The notes under the pieces were generated by a model. The model was given only the letters and a program-made list of their open reading frames with translations. It had not been told where the DNA came from and did no database searches. Positions 1 to 9,360 of a DNA stretch of 64,000 nucleotides are shown here, piece by piece. Both the position numbers and the translations under genes were made by a program. This DNA is from an uncultured Sphingomonadaceae bacterium (lineage in GTDB: Bacteria > Pseudomonadota > Alphaproteobacteria > Sphingomonadales > Sphingomonadaceae), in contig CANLUL010000003.1 of assembly GCA_947494305.1 (NCBI GenBank), positions 360,116-424,115 on the forward strand. The letters run 5' to 3'. Positions within the stretch are counted from its first letter, which is position 1. Each line of letters begins with the position of its first letter.

Positions 1-750
<750 letters not shown>

Positions 751-835
751 CTAGGCTTTGCGTGACTGGAATTCCGGTGAAGCCCAAAAATGTGCTATAA
801 AACGTCCAACCATTGCCCTGTCCGGAGATATTGTC

Positions 836-1681
836 ATGTCGTTAATTACTGATTTCGTTGCCGGCCGGACGCCACCAGACTTGTATGAGGCGTATCTTGT
901 CGAAGGATTGTTTACGCCATGGGCTGAGGTTTTGATTGATACTGTGAAACCAGCTGGCCAATGTCTCGATATCGCCTGCGGGACAGGCATAGTTTCAAGA
1001 AAACTGAGTGAATTGTCCCAAGTGACGGATGTTAAAGCAATTGATGTGGCTCCCCCGATGATTGACAAGGCGGTCGCGCTACAAAAGGCAAAGGACTGGG
1101 CTGCAAAGGTTGATTTTCAGGTGGCCAGCGCTTTGGAGCTTCCATTTGATGCGAGTTCGTTTGATGCTATCTTTTGCCAGCAGGGATTACAATTTTTTCC
1201 GGACAAGCCTGCGGCCTTAAGGGAGGCCGCGCGGGTGCTGAAGTCCGATGGCGTCATGATATTCGGGGTTTGGACATCTGCCCATGATGGTAATCCTGTT
1301 TTTGGCGCTTTTGAAAATATCATTGCTGAGCATCTGGGAGAGGACCTGATCCCTTTTGGCCCCTTTTCATTTGGAAAGCAGGAGAGTTTAAGGAATGTCG
1401 CAGAAGAGGCCGGTGTTAGGATTGAGAGCCTGGAGCGACATGAACTCATCGCATCACTGCCGGATGTTCGCACATTGGTCCTGTTTGACATGCTGTTTCT
1501 TGGTCGCCCGGCCCCTGATGGGTCTTTGCAGCCGGTTGTTGACCCCCAAGATCCTGACGGCGATGCAATTATCGAACAAATCATCGATCAGTTGTCACAA
1601 GAGACGGCCTCCTATCTGGGAACATATGGAAGCCTGAAAGCCCCGACCACAGCGCTCATCATGGTTGCGCGGAAAATCTAG
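836..1681 (+). CDS. Class I SAM-dependent methyltransferase (UbiE/COQ5-like)
   Basis: A 281-residue class I methyltransferase. The motif I glycine loop LDIACGTG lies near residues 44-51 and motif II-type acidic residues (KAIDVAPPMID) follow. The FDAIFCQQGLQFFPDKPAALREAARVLK stretch is typical of UbiE/methyltransf_11 proteins. I chose ATG 836 because GGAG sits 8 bases upstream and the protein then starts MSLITDFVAG; the frame is open further upstream to 758, but that part has no good ribosome site. The substrate cannot be read from the sequence. It stands alone, divergent from obg, and runs into the convergent DUF2461 gene with only one base between the stop codons. Confidence 0.85.
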   Translation: MSLITDFVAGRTPPDLYEAYLVEGLFTPWAEVLIDTVKPAGQCLDIACGTGIVSRKLSELSQVTDVKAIDVAPPMIDKAVALQKAKDWAAKVDFQVASALELPFDASSFDAIFCQQGLQFFPDKPAALREAARVLKSDGVMIFGVWTSAHDGNPVFGAFENIIAEHLGEDLIPFGPFSFGKQESLRNVAEEAGVRIESLERHELIASLPDVRTLVLFDMLFLGRPAPDGSLQPVVDPQDPDGDAIIEQIIDQLSQETASYLGTYGSLKAPTTALIMVARKI

Positions 1682-1682
1682 T

Positions 1683-2339
1683 TCAGAAGTTCACGCCTAA
1701 TGAGGTCGCTATAAAACCCATTAGAGGGGCGACCTTTTCAAATTGCTTCTCAACGGCACTTTCAAAATCGTTTGACGTCGCAAGTGCTTCATCTGCATCC
1801 TGGAAGCTGAAAAAACTTTTCCGGCGCAGATCTTCAATCAGAGGATGCTCTGGATCAAACCCCTTTGGTGCACGAACCAGTTGATCACCGCGCAATTCCA
1901 GAGCCATTGTTGCTTTTTCCCATTCATTCGGTTTGTCGACTATGCGTTGGCGAATGGACCGGAGTGCGTCGCCTTCTGGGCCCCAGACCCCACCGCCGAA
2001 AAACACTTCACCGGGGGCGAGATGCACATAGAATCCGGGTGCATGTGCGTCTTTGCCTGCTTCGTGCCGGAACTGGCAACCGACTTGAGTTTTGTACGGG
2101 CTTTTGTCTTTCGAGAAGCGGGTGTCGCGATAGATCCGGAAACGACTGCCACCATTGGGTCGCGGATCGACAATGATATGCGGACTGATCTTTGCAACCC
2201 GCGGTGCCATATTTTCAATAAATTCCGTCACAGGATCAACAACCTCGGATTCGTACCGGGCCTTTTGTGATTTGAACCAATCCCGATTGTTGTTGTCTTT
2301 CAGTTCACGCAAAAAATCAAATAGGGCATTGGTTATCAT
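1683..2339 (-). CDS. DUF2461 family protein (TIGR02453)
   Basis: A 218-residue protein of the DUF2461/TIGR02453 family, with the usual start FLRELKDNNNRDWF and the hallmark stretches RFRIYRDTRFSKDKSPYKT and the glycine/aromatic block GFYVHLAPGEVFFGGGVW. The length is normal for the family. The biochemical role of the family is unknown. The start ATG at 2339 has a strong GAGGAG ribosome site. It is transcribed away from the arsR operon at 2440, and the roughly 100 AT-rich bases between them probably hold promoters for both directions. It converges on the methyltransferase gene with almost no spacer, so termination of the two may interfere. Confidence 0.9.
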   Translation of the reverse strand: MITNALFDFLRELKDNNNRDWFKSQKARYESEVVDPVTEFIENMAPRVAKISPHIIVDPRPNGGSRFRIYRDTRFSKDKSPYKTQVGCQFRHEAGKDAHAPGFYVHLAPGEVFFGGGVWGPEGDALRSIRQRIVDKPNEWEKATMALELRGDQLVRAPKGFDPEHPLIEDLRRKSFFSFQDADEALATSNDFESAVEKQFEKVAPLMGFIATSLGVNF

Positions 2340-2380
2340 GGTGAGCTCCTCTTTTTTCTTTAGGTAACAATCAAAACATA

Positions 2381-2412
2381 TTGACTCAAGTAATTTAACA
2401 AAATAGTTAAAT
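2381..2412 (+). promoter_or_regulatory. Putative promoter with ArsR-type dyad operator
   Basis: A perfect inverted repeat, ATTTAAC (2393-2399) and GTTAAAT (2406-2412) with a 6-base spacer, lies 27 bases before arsR. A -35-like TTGACT at 2381-2386 is followed 17 bases later by TAGTTA, so the dyad would cover the -10 region. That arrangement fits autorepression by the ArsR protein at 2440; this is inference. A further half-site-like GTTAATA begins at 2422. Confidence 0.45.
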
Positions 2413-2439
2413 AACGAATCAGTTAATAAATAGGCGACA

Positions 2440-2778
2440 ATGAACCAACTTACACCGATTTTTGCAGCGCTTGGTGATCCGACACGTTTTGCGATAGTGG
2501 ATCGATTGCTGAAAGAAGGCGAATTGAGCGCCGGAGATATTGCGCAAACTGCGCCAATTTCTCCACCCGCATTCTCGCGCCATTTGAAGCTATTGCGGGA
2601 AGTAGGATTGGTGGAACAACGGTCCGAAAAACAAAAGCGTATCTATTCTATTCGCCCCGAAGCGGTTCGCGAAATCTCGATTTGGGTGATGGATTACCGA
2701 AAATTCTGGGAAGCAAGTTTGGATCGACTGGGTGAACTGGTGGATGAGGATAATCAACGAAAGAGAGGGGAGCTTTGA
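2440..2778 (+). CDS. ArsR-family winged-helix repressor
   Basis: A 112-residue ArsR/SmtB-type regulator. The opening PIFAALGDPTRFAIVDRLL is the standard ArsR N-terminus. The recognition helix region is around ISPPAFSRHLKLLREVGLV (residues 41-60), followed by the wing EQRSEKQKRIYSIRPEA. There is no CxC metal site, so this belongs to the metal-free class usually found beside SRPBCC/AHSA1 genes. It heads an operon: its TGA overlaps the next gene's ATG by one base. It is probably autoregulatory through the dyad just upstream. Confidence 0.9.
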   Translation: MNQLTPIFAALGDPTRFAIVDRLLKEGELSAGDIAQTAPISPPAFSRHLKLLREVGLVEQRSEKQKRIYSIRPEAVREISIWVMDYRKFWEASLDRLGELVDEDNQRKRGEL

Positions 2779-3212
2779 TGCGCGATCTGGTGATAGAAAG
2801 ACATTACAACACGGATGCGGAAACGCTGTTCGCTTTCCTTACAGAAGAAGAACATATACCAAAATGGTGGTGTCCCGAAGGTGTTTCGGTCGTGAAAGAA
2901 ACCATGGTTTTCGATCAGCAAGGTCCCTGGACCGTAACCATGCGCGGCGATGACACCGGAGAGCTACACAAAGTCTCGGGAAAAATCGTAGAATATAATC
3001 CGCCCCATCGACTTCGTTACACATGGGGATGGCATGATGATGACAACGATGCGCGAGGTCATGAAAGCGAAGTCAGTTTTGACATCAAACCCGATGGCGA
3101 TGGCGTAAAACTGACGATGCGGCATATCGGGCTAGAGAGTGAAGAAAGCCTTGAGAATCATCGCAGTGGTTGGGAGTCGACCATGACCAAACTCGACCGA
3201 ATATTTGCCTGA
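2778..3212 (+). CDS. SRPBCC / AHSA1-domain protein
   Basis: A 144-residue single-domain SRPBCC protein (AHSA1-like; START/Bet v1 fold). It has the typical opening of alternating acidic/aromatic residues, FLTEEEHIPKWWCPEG near residue 25, and a C-terminal helix ending HRSGWESTMTKLDRIF. The family binds hydrophobic ligands in a cavity, and the ligand here is unknown. The start is ATG 2778, overlapping the arsR stop, with GAGGGGAG upstream. The ArsR-SRPBCC pairing is a recurrent one, and a second pair occurs at 49 kb in this window. The YCII and DUF899 genes follow in the same operon. Confidence 0.88.
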   Translation: MRDLVIERHYNTDAETLFAFLTEEEHIPKWWCPEGVSVVKETMVFDQQGPWTVTMRGDDTGELHKVSGKIVEYNPPHRLRYTWGWHDDDNDARGHESEVSFDIKPDGDGVKLTMRHIGLESEESLENHRSGWESTMTKLDRIFA

Positions 3213-3239
3213 ATAGAATCACAATCAAGGAGAGAGAAT

Positions 3240-3551
3240 ATGCCAAAATTTGTTTTTGCCTATCATGGAGGATCTATGCCGGAAACACCGGAAGAAGGTG
3301 CGAAGGAAATGGAACGCTGGCAATCCTGGCTCGGCGCGATGGGGGATGATGCGGTGGATTTCGGAAACCCGGTTGGACCATCGAAAACGGTATCAGCTGA
3401 CGGTGTTGCCGATGATGGCGGTGCAAATCCCTTGACCGGCTATTCACTGGTCAATGCACCGGACATCGATACCGCGATTGAGATGGCAAAAGGATGTCCA
3501 GCATTGCAAAGTGGCGGTTCAGTCGAGGTCGCCGAAGCGATGGATATGTAG
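3240..3551 (+). CDS. YCII-related (DGPF-like) small protein
   Basis: A 103-residue protein of the YCII/DGPF type. It opens MPKFVFAYHGG, has MERWQSWLGAMGD in the middle, and contains NPLTGYSLVNAPDIDTAIEMAKGCP. These features are shared with small stress-associated alpha/beta-barrel dimers often encoded beside SRPBCC and ECF sigma genes. A strong ribosome site (AAGGAGAGAG) precedes ATG 3240, and the stop abuts the DUF899 start without a gap. The function is not established for the family; a ligand-binding or enzyme role is conjecture. Confidence 0.8.
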   Translation: MPKFVFAYHGGSMPETPEEGAKEMERWQSWLGAMGDDAVDFGNPVGPSKTVSADGVADDGGANPLTGYSLVNAPDIDTAIEMAKGCPALQSGGSVEVAEAMDM

Positions 3552-4247
3552 ATGCCGGACATCGTTTCCGAAAAAGAATGGCTGGTCGCGCGACTATCGC
3601 TGATTGAAAAAGAAAAACAGCTGACTCGTTTGCGGGACGAGGTGACCGCGGCCCGTCAAAATCTACCGCAGGTATTGGTCGAAAAAAACTATCTGTTTAA
3701 CGGCGAGAGCGGGCCAGTATTGCTATCCGATCTGTTTGGCGATCACAGCCAGTTAATTGTCCAGCACTTCATGTTCGGCCCGGATTGGGAAGAGGGTTGC
3801 CCCAGTTGCTCCTTCTGGGTCGACGGGATCAATGGAACGCTCGGTCACCTTGCTGCTCGTGATACGGCCTATGTCGCTGTCTCACGGGCACCGATCGATA
3901 AACTGCTTTCTTATCGAAAGCGAATGGATTGGACGATTCCGTGGGTTTCATCGCTGGACAATGATTTCAACTTTGATTTTGGCGTTTCCTTCACATCGGA
4001 ACGGATTGATGGCGGCGATGCGAAATACAATTTTGGACTCAGCAATCACCCACCCGGCGAAGCTCCGGGATTCTCGGTTTTTGTCAAAGATCGGGATGGA
4101 CGAATTTTTCGTAGCTACTCAACATACGCCCGTGGGCTGGACCCGATGAATCCGGTTTATCAATATCTCGATCTTACGCCAAAAGGTCGGAACGAGAATG
4201 ACCTGCCCTTCACAATGGCATGGGTAAAGCGGCACGATCAATATTGA
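3552..4247 (+). CDS. DUF899 family thioredoxin-like protein
   Basis: A 231-residue DUF899 protein, which has a thioredoxin-like fold. The family signature is visible: FMFGPDWEEGCPSCSFWVDGING around residues 73-95, with a CxxC-type pair (GCPSC), then VSRAPIDKLLSYRKRMDWTIPWVSS and a C-terminal FSVFVKDRDGRIFRSYSTYARG. Annotated relatives are described only as uncharacterised or predicted dithiol-disulfide oxidoreductases. ATG 3552 follows the YCII stop codon directly, so it is translationally coupled. Association with an ArsR-SRPBCC-YCII operon suggests a detoxification or redox stress response; this is inference. Confidence 0.88.
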   Translation: MPDIVSEKEWLVARLSLIEKEKQLTRLRDEVTAARQNLPQVLVEKNYLFNGESGPVLLSDLFGDHSQLIVQHFMFGPDWEEGCPSCSFWVDGINGTLGHLAARDTAYVAVSRAPIDKLLSYRKRMDWTIPWVSSLDNDFNFDFGVSFTSERIDGGDAKYNFGLSNHPPGEAPGFSVFVKDRDGRIFRSYSTYARGLDPMNPVYQYLDLTPKGRNENDLPFTMAWVKRHDQY

Positions 4248-4298
4248 TCTGTACAAAAGCAACTTGCCTTTGCCACTGAAATAACGAACAATCCGGAT

Positions 4299-5480
4299 AT
4301 GTCGGATGATATTGAGGCTATCGGCGCTGCAGTGGAGGGCGGACTGATCGCGAAAGCGATGGATGACGAGGGTAAGCTCGTCCGTGCTGAGGGCGAAGTT
4401 TCCGGAAATTGCCTGAATTGCGAAACTCCAGTCGTAGGGAGATATTGCAGCAATTGTGGACAACCGCTGCATGTGCATCGTTCGATTGGAGCGCTTTGGC
4501 ACGACATATTGCATGGCGTGTTGCACTTTGAAGGCAAGTTCTGGCGGACGCTGCCCTTACTGGCTTGGAAACCAGGAGACTTGACCCGGCGATATATTCA
4601 TGGCGAACGGGCTCAATTCATCTCGCCAATGGCGCTGTTTCTGTTCTCGATATTCATGATGTTTGCCGTGTTTTCCTTCATGGGCAGCCCATTTTCTACA
4701 GAAGCTGCGGAGACTGCTGATATCGATGTTTCCGTGGTTGTTGCTGATCGGGCGGCGCGGCTGGACAAGCTAATTCCCGAAAAAACTGCGCAGCTTGAAG
4801 GCATGGAGGGATCAGAACGCGACAAACTGGAGGCAGAAATACTGGATCTGAAAAAGATGCGGAATTTGGTTGCCAATTTGGCGGGCGAGGAATCGCCTTT
4901 CCCGGATATCAAACTGCGTGACGGTGATACGTCTGGGATGAACTATACCGAAGAGGAACTGGACAAGATTGAAGCGGGATTTGAAGATTTCGCCGAGGGA
5001 AAAATACTGACCGAAGACAGTTTTATTAGCACTGGATCAAAAGAAACTGACAAATTTCTGCGTGATACCGTGGAAAGGGTTGTCTCCAATCCAGATCTTT
5101 TGCTCTATAAATTACAGGCCAATGGCTATAAGTTTGCATGGTTACTGATCCCGATTTCTGTACCGTTTGTTTGGTTGGTGATGATCGGCAGGCGCGGATT
5201 TCACTTCTATGACCACGCCGTTTTTGCGACCTACTCTATAGCTTTTATGTCGCTGTTGTTCATCACTTGCGCGGTATTGGCGGCCTTAGGCGTTTCCGAA
5301 GCGATATGGGGGGTATTGCTGGTGTTCTATCCGCCCATTCATATGTATCGCCAATTGCGCCATGCATATTCGCTATCGCGACCCGAAGCTGTTGTTCGTG
5401 TCATATTTCTTTTCTTTTTCACGTTTATCAGCATCCTGATTTTCTTTCTCATTCTATTGGCGCTCGGCGTCCTGGGGTAG
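4299..5480 (+). CDS. DUF3667 membrane protein with zinc ribbon
   Basis: A 393-residue DUF3667 protein. Near the N-terminus a zinc-ribbon pattern is formed by C38, C41, C50 and C53 (CLNC...YCSNCGQP). The conserved block LLAWKPGDLTRRYIHGERAQFISPMALFLFSIF leads into the first membrane segment. A polar, probably coiled-coil section of about 130 residues (roughly 150-275) follows, then three or four C-terminal membrane helices. The family has no known function. The gap to the DUF899 gene is 51 bases, so co-transcription is possible, and the phoD gene begins 4 bases after its stop. Confidence 0.85.
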   Translation: MSDDIEAIGAAVEGGLIAKAMDDEGKLVRAEGEVSGNCLNCETPVVGRYCSNCGQPLHVHRSIGALWHDILHGVLHFEGKFWRTLPLLAWKPGDLTRRYIHGERAQFISPMALFLFSIFMMFAVFSFMGSPFSTEAAETADIDVSVVVADRAARLDKLIPEKTAQLEGMEGSERDKLEAEILDLKKMRNLVANLAGEESPFPDIKLRDGDTSGMNYTEEELDKIEAGFEDFAEGKILTEDSFISTGSKETDKFLRDTVERVVSNPDLLLYKLQANGYKFAWLLIPISVPFVWLVMIGRRGFHFYDHAVFATYSIAFMSLLFITCAVLAALGVSEAIWGVLLVFYPPIHMYRQLRHAYSLSRPEAVVRVIFLFFFTFISILIFFLILLALGVLG

Positions 5481-5484
5481 TTGT

Positions 5485-7122
5485 ATGACTATAAACATTG
5501 ATCGCCGCCAATTGATGGCACTGGGCACTTTTGGACTTGGTGCATTGTCGATGCCCGCTTCGGCCAAATTGACGCATAGTACTGGGTTTACGCACGGTGT
5601 TGCTAGCGGCGAGCCATCACAAAACTCCGTGTTGCTTTGGACACGCTATGCGGCGACCAATAATACCAAACTGGTTGTTGAAATGGCGACCGACACAGAC
5701 TTTTCAGACGCAAAAATGGTTGGGGAGGTAACCGCCACAGCGGAAAGAGATTTTACGGCGAAAGTTGTGGCTTCTGATCTAAATCCAAACAGTTGGTATT
5801 TTTATCGTTTTGTTTCTCCCGATGGCCAAAAATCCGCTATCGGTCGGACGCGGACACTTCCGGAAGGGCCGACATCAAGGTTCAACCTCGGCGTATTCAG
5901 TTGTTCCAACATGCCCTTTGGCTATTTTAACGCATATGCCCACGCAGCCCAACGTAGTGATCTTGATTTAATCGTACATACCGGTGACTATTTGTACGAA
6001 TATGGTGTTGGAACATATCCATCCGAAAAACAGGCATTGGCAGGGCGGGAAGTCGCGCCATCCCATGAAATGATCCAGTTGGCCGATTACCGGTTACGTT
6101 ATGCCGCCTATCGCAGTGATCCGGATTTGCAGCGACTGCATCAGCTGTTTCCTATGATTGCAATGTGGGATGATCACGAGTTCACCAATGATGCACATCG
6201 CGATGGAGCCCAAAATCATGATAGCAGTGAGGGTGATTGGTCCATGCGCAAGCGCGTGGCCGAACAGGTTTATCGCGAGTGGCTGCCGGTCCGTGACCGC
6301 AGCGCCAACGAACCCTATTGGGAGCAATATCAGATTGGTGATCTGGCAACGATTTTTGTTACGGAAAGCCGGATCAGCGGCCGCGACCATCCGGCAGAAA
6401 TTGCTGATGCACTTCGTGGTCAAACTGATATTCCGCCGGCACTGGCGAAATTCCGTGATGAAGTTTGGCAAGATCCATCGCGCCAGATGCTGGGCAGTGA
6501 TCAGGAAGCCTGGCTGGCTTCGGCTATGCGCCAATCCAAAGCGAATGGCACCAAGTGGCAGGTTTGGGCACAGCAGTGCATTATGGGTAACCTGAAATCA
6601 CCGCAGGAAACCATCAACTGGCTTGATCCCAAGGCACCGCCATTCGTTCAATTGCGGGTCAAAGTTGGTCAAATGGCTGCACAAGCAGGATTGCCGTTTA
6701 ACATGGATGCCTGGGATGGCTATCCGGCTGCCCGGCAGCGCATATTGCGGGAAATTGCCGACGCAAATGCTGATCTAATTGTGCTGACTGGTGACAGTCA
6801 TAATGGCTGGGCGTTTAATCTGGAGGCTGATGACATGCCGGTCGGCGTCGAGTTTGCCGGTCAAAGCGTTACATCTCCCGGATTTGAAAATTTCTTTCCC
6901 GGGGCCAAACCGGATGACATCTCTAAAGCTTTGCGCGAAACCAACCCGCAACTGCACTGGACCAATACCGATAGCCGGGGTTACATGACCGTTTCGCTGA
7001 CGCCAGATGCAGCGAGTTCGACCTGGCATTTTCTGGAAACCATTAGAAGCAAGTCTACGAAGATGAAGGGGCAAACGGTGCATGCTGTTGCTGCAGGGAA
7101 CAACAAATTGTCGCTAGGCTAG
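5485..7122 (+). CDS. phoD: PhoD-type alkaline phosphatase/phosphodiesterase, Tat-exported
   Basis: A 545-residue PhoD-like metallophosphoesterase. The N-terminus DRRQLMALGTFGLGALSMPASA is a twin-arginine signal (R7-R8), placing the enzyme in the periplasm or outside. The PhoD N-terminal domain (FTHGVASGEPSQNSVLLWTR) is followed by the metal-binding motifs HTGDYLYEYG, WDDHEFTND and LTGDSHNGWAF. PhoD enzymes use Fe3+ and Ca2+ to hydrolyse phosphomono- or diesters. I saw no Pho box directly upstream; the gene starts 4 bases after the DUF3667 stop and is probably in that transcript. The length is normal and all key motifs are intact. Confidence 0.9.
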   Translation: MTINIDRRQLMALGTFGLGALSMPASAKLTHSTGFTHGVASGEPSQNSVLLWTRYAATNNTKLVVEMATDTDFSDAKMVGEVTATAERDFTAKVVASDLNPNSWYFYRFVSPDGQKSAIGRTRTLPEGPTSRFNLGVFSCSNMPFGYFNAYAHAAQRSDLDLIVHTGDYLYEYGVGTYPSEKQALAGREVAPSHEMIQLADYRLRYAAYRSDPDLQRLHQLFPMIAMWDDHEFTNDAHRDGAQNHDSSEGDWSMRKRVAEQVYREWLPVRDRSANEPYWEQYQIGDLATIFVTESRISGRDHPAEIADALRGQTDIPPALAKFRDEVWQDPSRQMLGSDQEAWLASAMRQSKANGTKWQVWAQQCIMGNLKSPQETINWLDPKAPPFVQLRVKVGQMAAQAGLPFNMDAWDGYPAARQRILREIADANADLIVLTGDSHNGWAFNLEADDMPVGVEFAGQSVTSPGFENFFPGAKPDDISKALRETNPQLHWTNTDSRGYMTVSLTPDAASSTWHFLETIRSKSTKMKGQTVHAVAAGNNKLSLG

Positions 7123-7204
7123 AACGCACAGAATCCTCGACATTTGAATTAAAATTCCGCAAGGCTTCGCGTTCCTTAAACGAACGATTGAAAGCCAAAG
7201 AATA

Positions 7205-8383
7205 ATGTCTGAAGAATTCTACCGCATTAAACGTCTTCCACCTTATGTGTTTGCTGAAGTAAACGCGATGAAGGCCGAAGCACGAGCGGCGGGCGCGGAT
7301 ATTATTGATCTGGGCATGGGTAATCCCGACGGTGCACCGGCGCAGCATGTGATCGACAAACTGTCAGAGACAGCGAACGATCCAACCGCGCATCGTTATA
7401 GCGCATCCAAAGGTATAAAAGGTCTACGTAAGGCTCAGGCGGCTTATTATAAGCGCCGTTTTGATGTTGATCTGGATATGGACAGCGAAGTGGTGGTGAC
7501 TTTGGGTTCCAAGGAAGGTCTGGCGAACCTGGCGCAGGCTATCACGGCACCGGGCGACGTGATCCTTGCGCCCAATCCATCCTATCCCATTCATACTTTT
7601 GGATTCATCATTGCGGGTGCAGCTATCCGATCCATTCCGGCGGCACCGGGGCCTGATTTCTTCACTCGGTTGGAATATGCAATGAGCTATTCCGTACCAA
7701 AACCATCGGTTCTGGTCATGGGCTATCCCAGCAATCCAACCGCCTATGTCGCCGATCTCGATTTCTATCAGAAAGTCGTCGATTTTGCGCGCGAGCATAA
7801 GCTGTGGGTGATTAGCGATCTCGCCTATGCCGAAATCTATTTTGGAGACACGCCAACGCCTTCGATGCTGCAGATAGAGGGCGCGAAGGACTGCGTGGTT
7901 GAATTTACCAGTATGTCCAAAACCTATTCTATGCCCGGCTGGCGTATGGGTTTTGCAGTCGGCAATCAACAGCTGATCAGCGCATTGACGCGGGTGAAGA
8001 GCTATCTCGACTATGGTGCCTTCACGCCCATACAAGTTGCGGCTACGGCGGCGCTCAATGGCCCGCAAGACATAATCGATGACAACCGTGCGCTGTATAA
8101 AGCGCGCCGCGATGTGATGGTTGAAAGCTTTGGTCGTGCGGGTTGGGATATTCCCTCACCCGAAGCGAGCATGTTCGCTTGGGCACCGGTTCCCGAACAA
8201 TTCAAGGAACTCGGCTCGATGGAATTTGCCAAGCAGTTAATCGCTGAAGCGGGCGTGGCTGTGTCACCGGGCACTGGTTTCGGCGATGAAGGCGAAGGCT
8301 ATGTTCGACTGGCAATGGTTGAGAACGAGCAACGCATTCGGCAAGCCGCGCGCAGCATTAAGAAATTCCTGAACAAAGGATAA
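7205..8383 (+). CDS. Class I/II PLP aminotransferase, AlaC-like
   Basis: A 392-residue fold-type I aminotransferase that resembles AlaC (glutamate-pyruvate transaminase) and the LL-diaminopimelate aminotransferase-like group. It opens with FYRIKRLPPYVFAEVNAMK and IIDLGMGNPDGAPAQHVID. The PLP lysine is in TSMSKTYSMPGWRMGFAVG, and the conserved NPT region is GYPSNPTA. In alphaproteobacteria this type often lies next to homoserine dehydrogenase, which is not the case here. Alanine synthesis from pyruvate is the most likely role, but substrate choice cannot be settled from sequence alone. It converges with uspA with 5 bases between the stops. Confidence 0.85.
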   Translation: MSEEFYRIKRLPPYVFAEVNAMKAEARAAGADIIDLGMGNPDGAPAQHVIDKLSETANDPTAHRYSASKGIKGLRKAQAAYYKRRFDVDLDMDSEVVVTLGSKEGLANLAQAITAPGDVILAPNPSYPIHTFGFIIAGAAIRSIPAAPGPDFFTRLEYAMSYSVPKPSVLVMGYPSNPTAYVADLDFYQKVVDFAREHKLWVISDLAYAEIYFGDTPTPSMLQIEGAKDCVVEFTSMSKTYSMPGWRMGFAVGNQQLISALTRVKSYLDYGAFTPIQVAATAALNGPQDIIDDNRALYKARRDVMVESFGRAGWDIPSPEASMFAWAPVPEQFKELGSMEFAKQLIAEAGVAVSPGTGFGDEGEGYVRLAMVENEQRIRQAARSIKKFLNKG

Positions 8384-8388
8384 CCCAG

Positions 8389-9204
8389 CTACTGTTCGGG
8401 TTTTCCGACCATCAGAACATCAACCGGCGACCATTTCAGCATCTCACTGGCCCTGCTGCCAATGGTCGCCTTGATAAAACCGCTGCGCCCATGGGTGCCA
8501 AGCACGAGTAAATCGACATCTCCGGTATCGAGTATGCGATATATGGATTGATGGAGGTTGCCTTCCACAAGATTGATGGTCACTCTGTCTTTGTCTGCCT
8601 CCGATAGATCGAGTTCCTCCATGAATTGTCGCATTTCCTGTTTTGCTTCCACATGCATCTCTTCCACCACCCCGTCAGATTTCAGCCAAGCTTCGTAGGC
8701 TACATGATAGGCATGAACGATCTGGATGTTGGCGCCGGGGAACAGTTCGAGCGCCGTAAGAAGCGCGTTGGCCGAAAAGTCAGAAAAATCTACGGCAACA
8801 GCAATGTTTTTATAGTGACCGTTGGGCCGTTCCTTGACGACCAGCACCGGCGTGACCGCGTGATGGACCAAGTGATCAACGGCGGTTCCGAGGAAGAAAT
8901 CGGATATATTGTTATGCCGAGCCGCGCCGACAACAATCAAATCACTTTCCTCCGCAGCGGCCGTGCGGGCAATGACCTTTGGCGGGCTACCTTTGGAAAT
9001 CACCAAGCTGCACCCCTCCGCATCTTCGCGATAGTTTCGATTGAGCAAGTCCTGCACCTTGCTTTTTTTGACATCCGATTTCGAGTCATTGACGAACAAA
9101 ACCGACCGGTTCGCGTGCCATTGGTCGGCAAGCAATTTTGCGCGCTGAAACGTACGGTCTCCCCGTGCGGTCAGGTCGGTGGCGATAAGAATTTCTTTGG
9201 TCAT
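8389..9204 (-). CDS. Tandem universal stress protein (UspA)
   Basis: A 271-residue protein made of two UspA domains. Domain 1 spans roughly residues 1-125 (ILIATDLTARGDRTFQRAKLLA ... LIVVGAARH) and domain 2 roughly 130-271 (IAVAVDFSDFSANALLTALELF ... LLVLGTHGRSGFIKATIGSRASEML). Domain 2 carries the ATP-binding pattern G-T-H-G-R-S-G followed later by G-S. Domain 1 has a looser version (GAARHNNISDFFLGT). USPs act in general stress survival in the cytoplasm. ATG 9204 has a good AGGAG site. The gene is single and divergent from the isomerase gene. Confidence 0.9.
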   Translation of the reverse strand: MTKEILIATDLTARGDRTFQRAKLLADQWHANRSVLFVNDSKSDVKKSKVQDLLNRNYREDAEGCSLVISKGSPPKVIARTAAAEESDLIVVGAARHNNISDFFLGTAVDHLVHHAVTPVLVVKERPNGHYKNIAVAVDFSDFSANALLTALELFPGANIQIVHAYHVAYEAWLKSDGVVEEMHVEAKQEMRQFMEELDLSEADKDRVTINLVEGNLHQSIYRILDTGDVDLLVLGTHGRSGFIKATIGSRASEMLKWSPVDVLMVGKPEQ

Positions 9205-9360
9205 GATTTGGTAGCTCCTTCTGTTAGCCCCAATATTTTCATCAATGTGCAGTGATCACTTTGATCTATCGCAAGGAAAAGGCCGATCTTGATTGAAAAC
9301 GCGGCGCGAAAGGATAAGCTGTTTTCTATTGACCCGCTTAAAACCGATACAGGATGCAAT

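Noticed and set aside
7424..8068. 214-codon minus-strand frame opposite the aminotransferase
   Set aside because: Antisense to an intact conserved enzyme and not protein-like.
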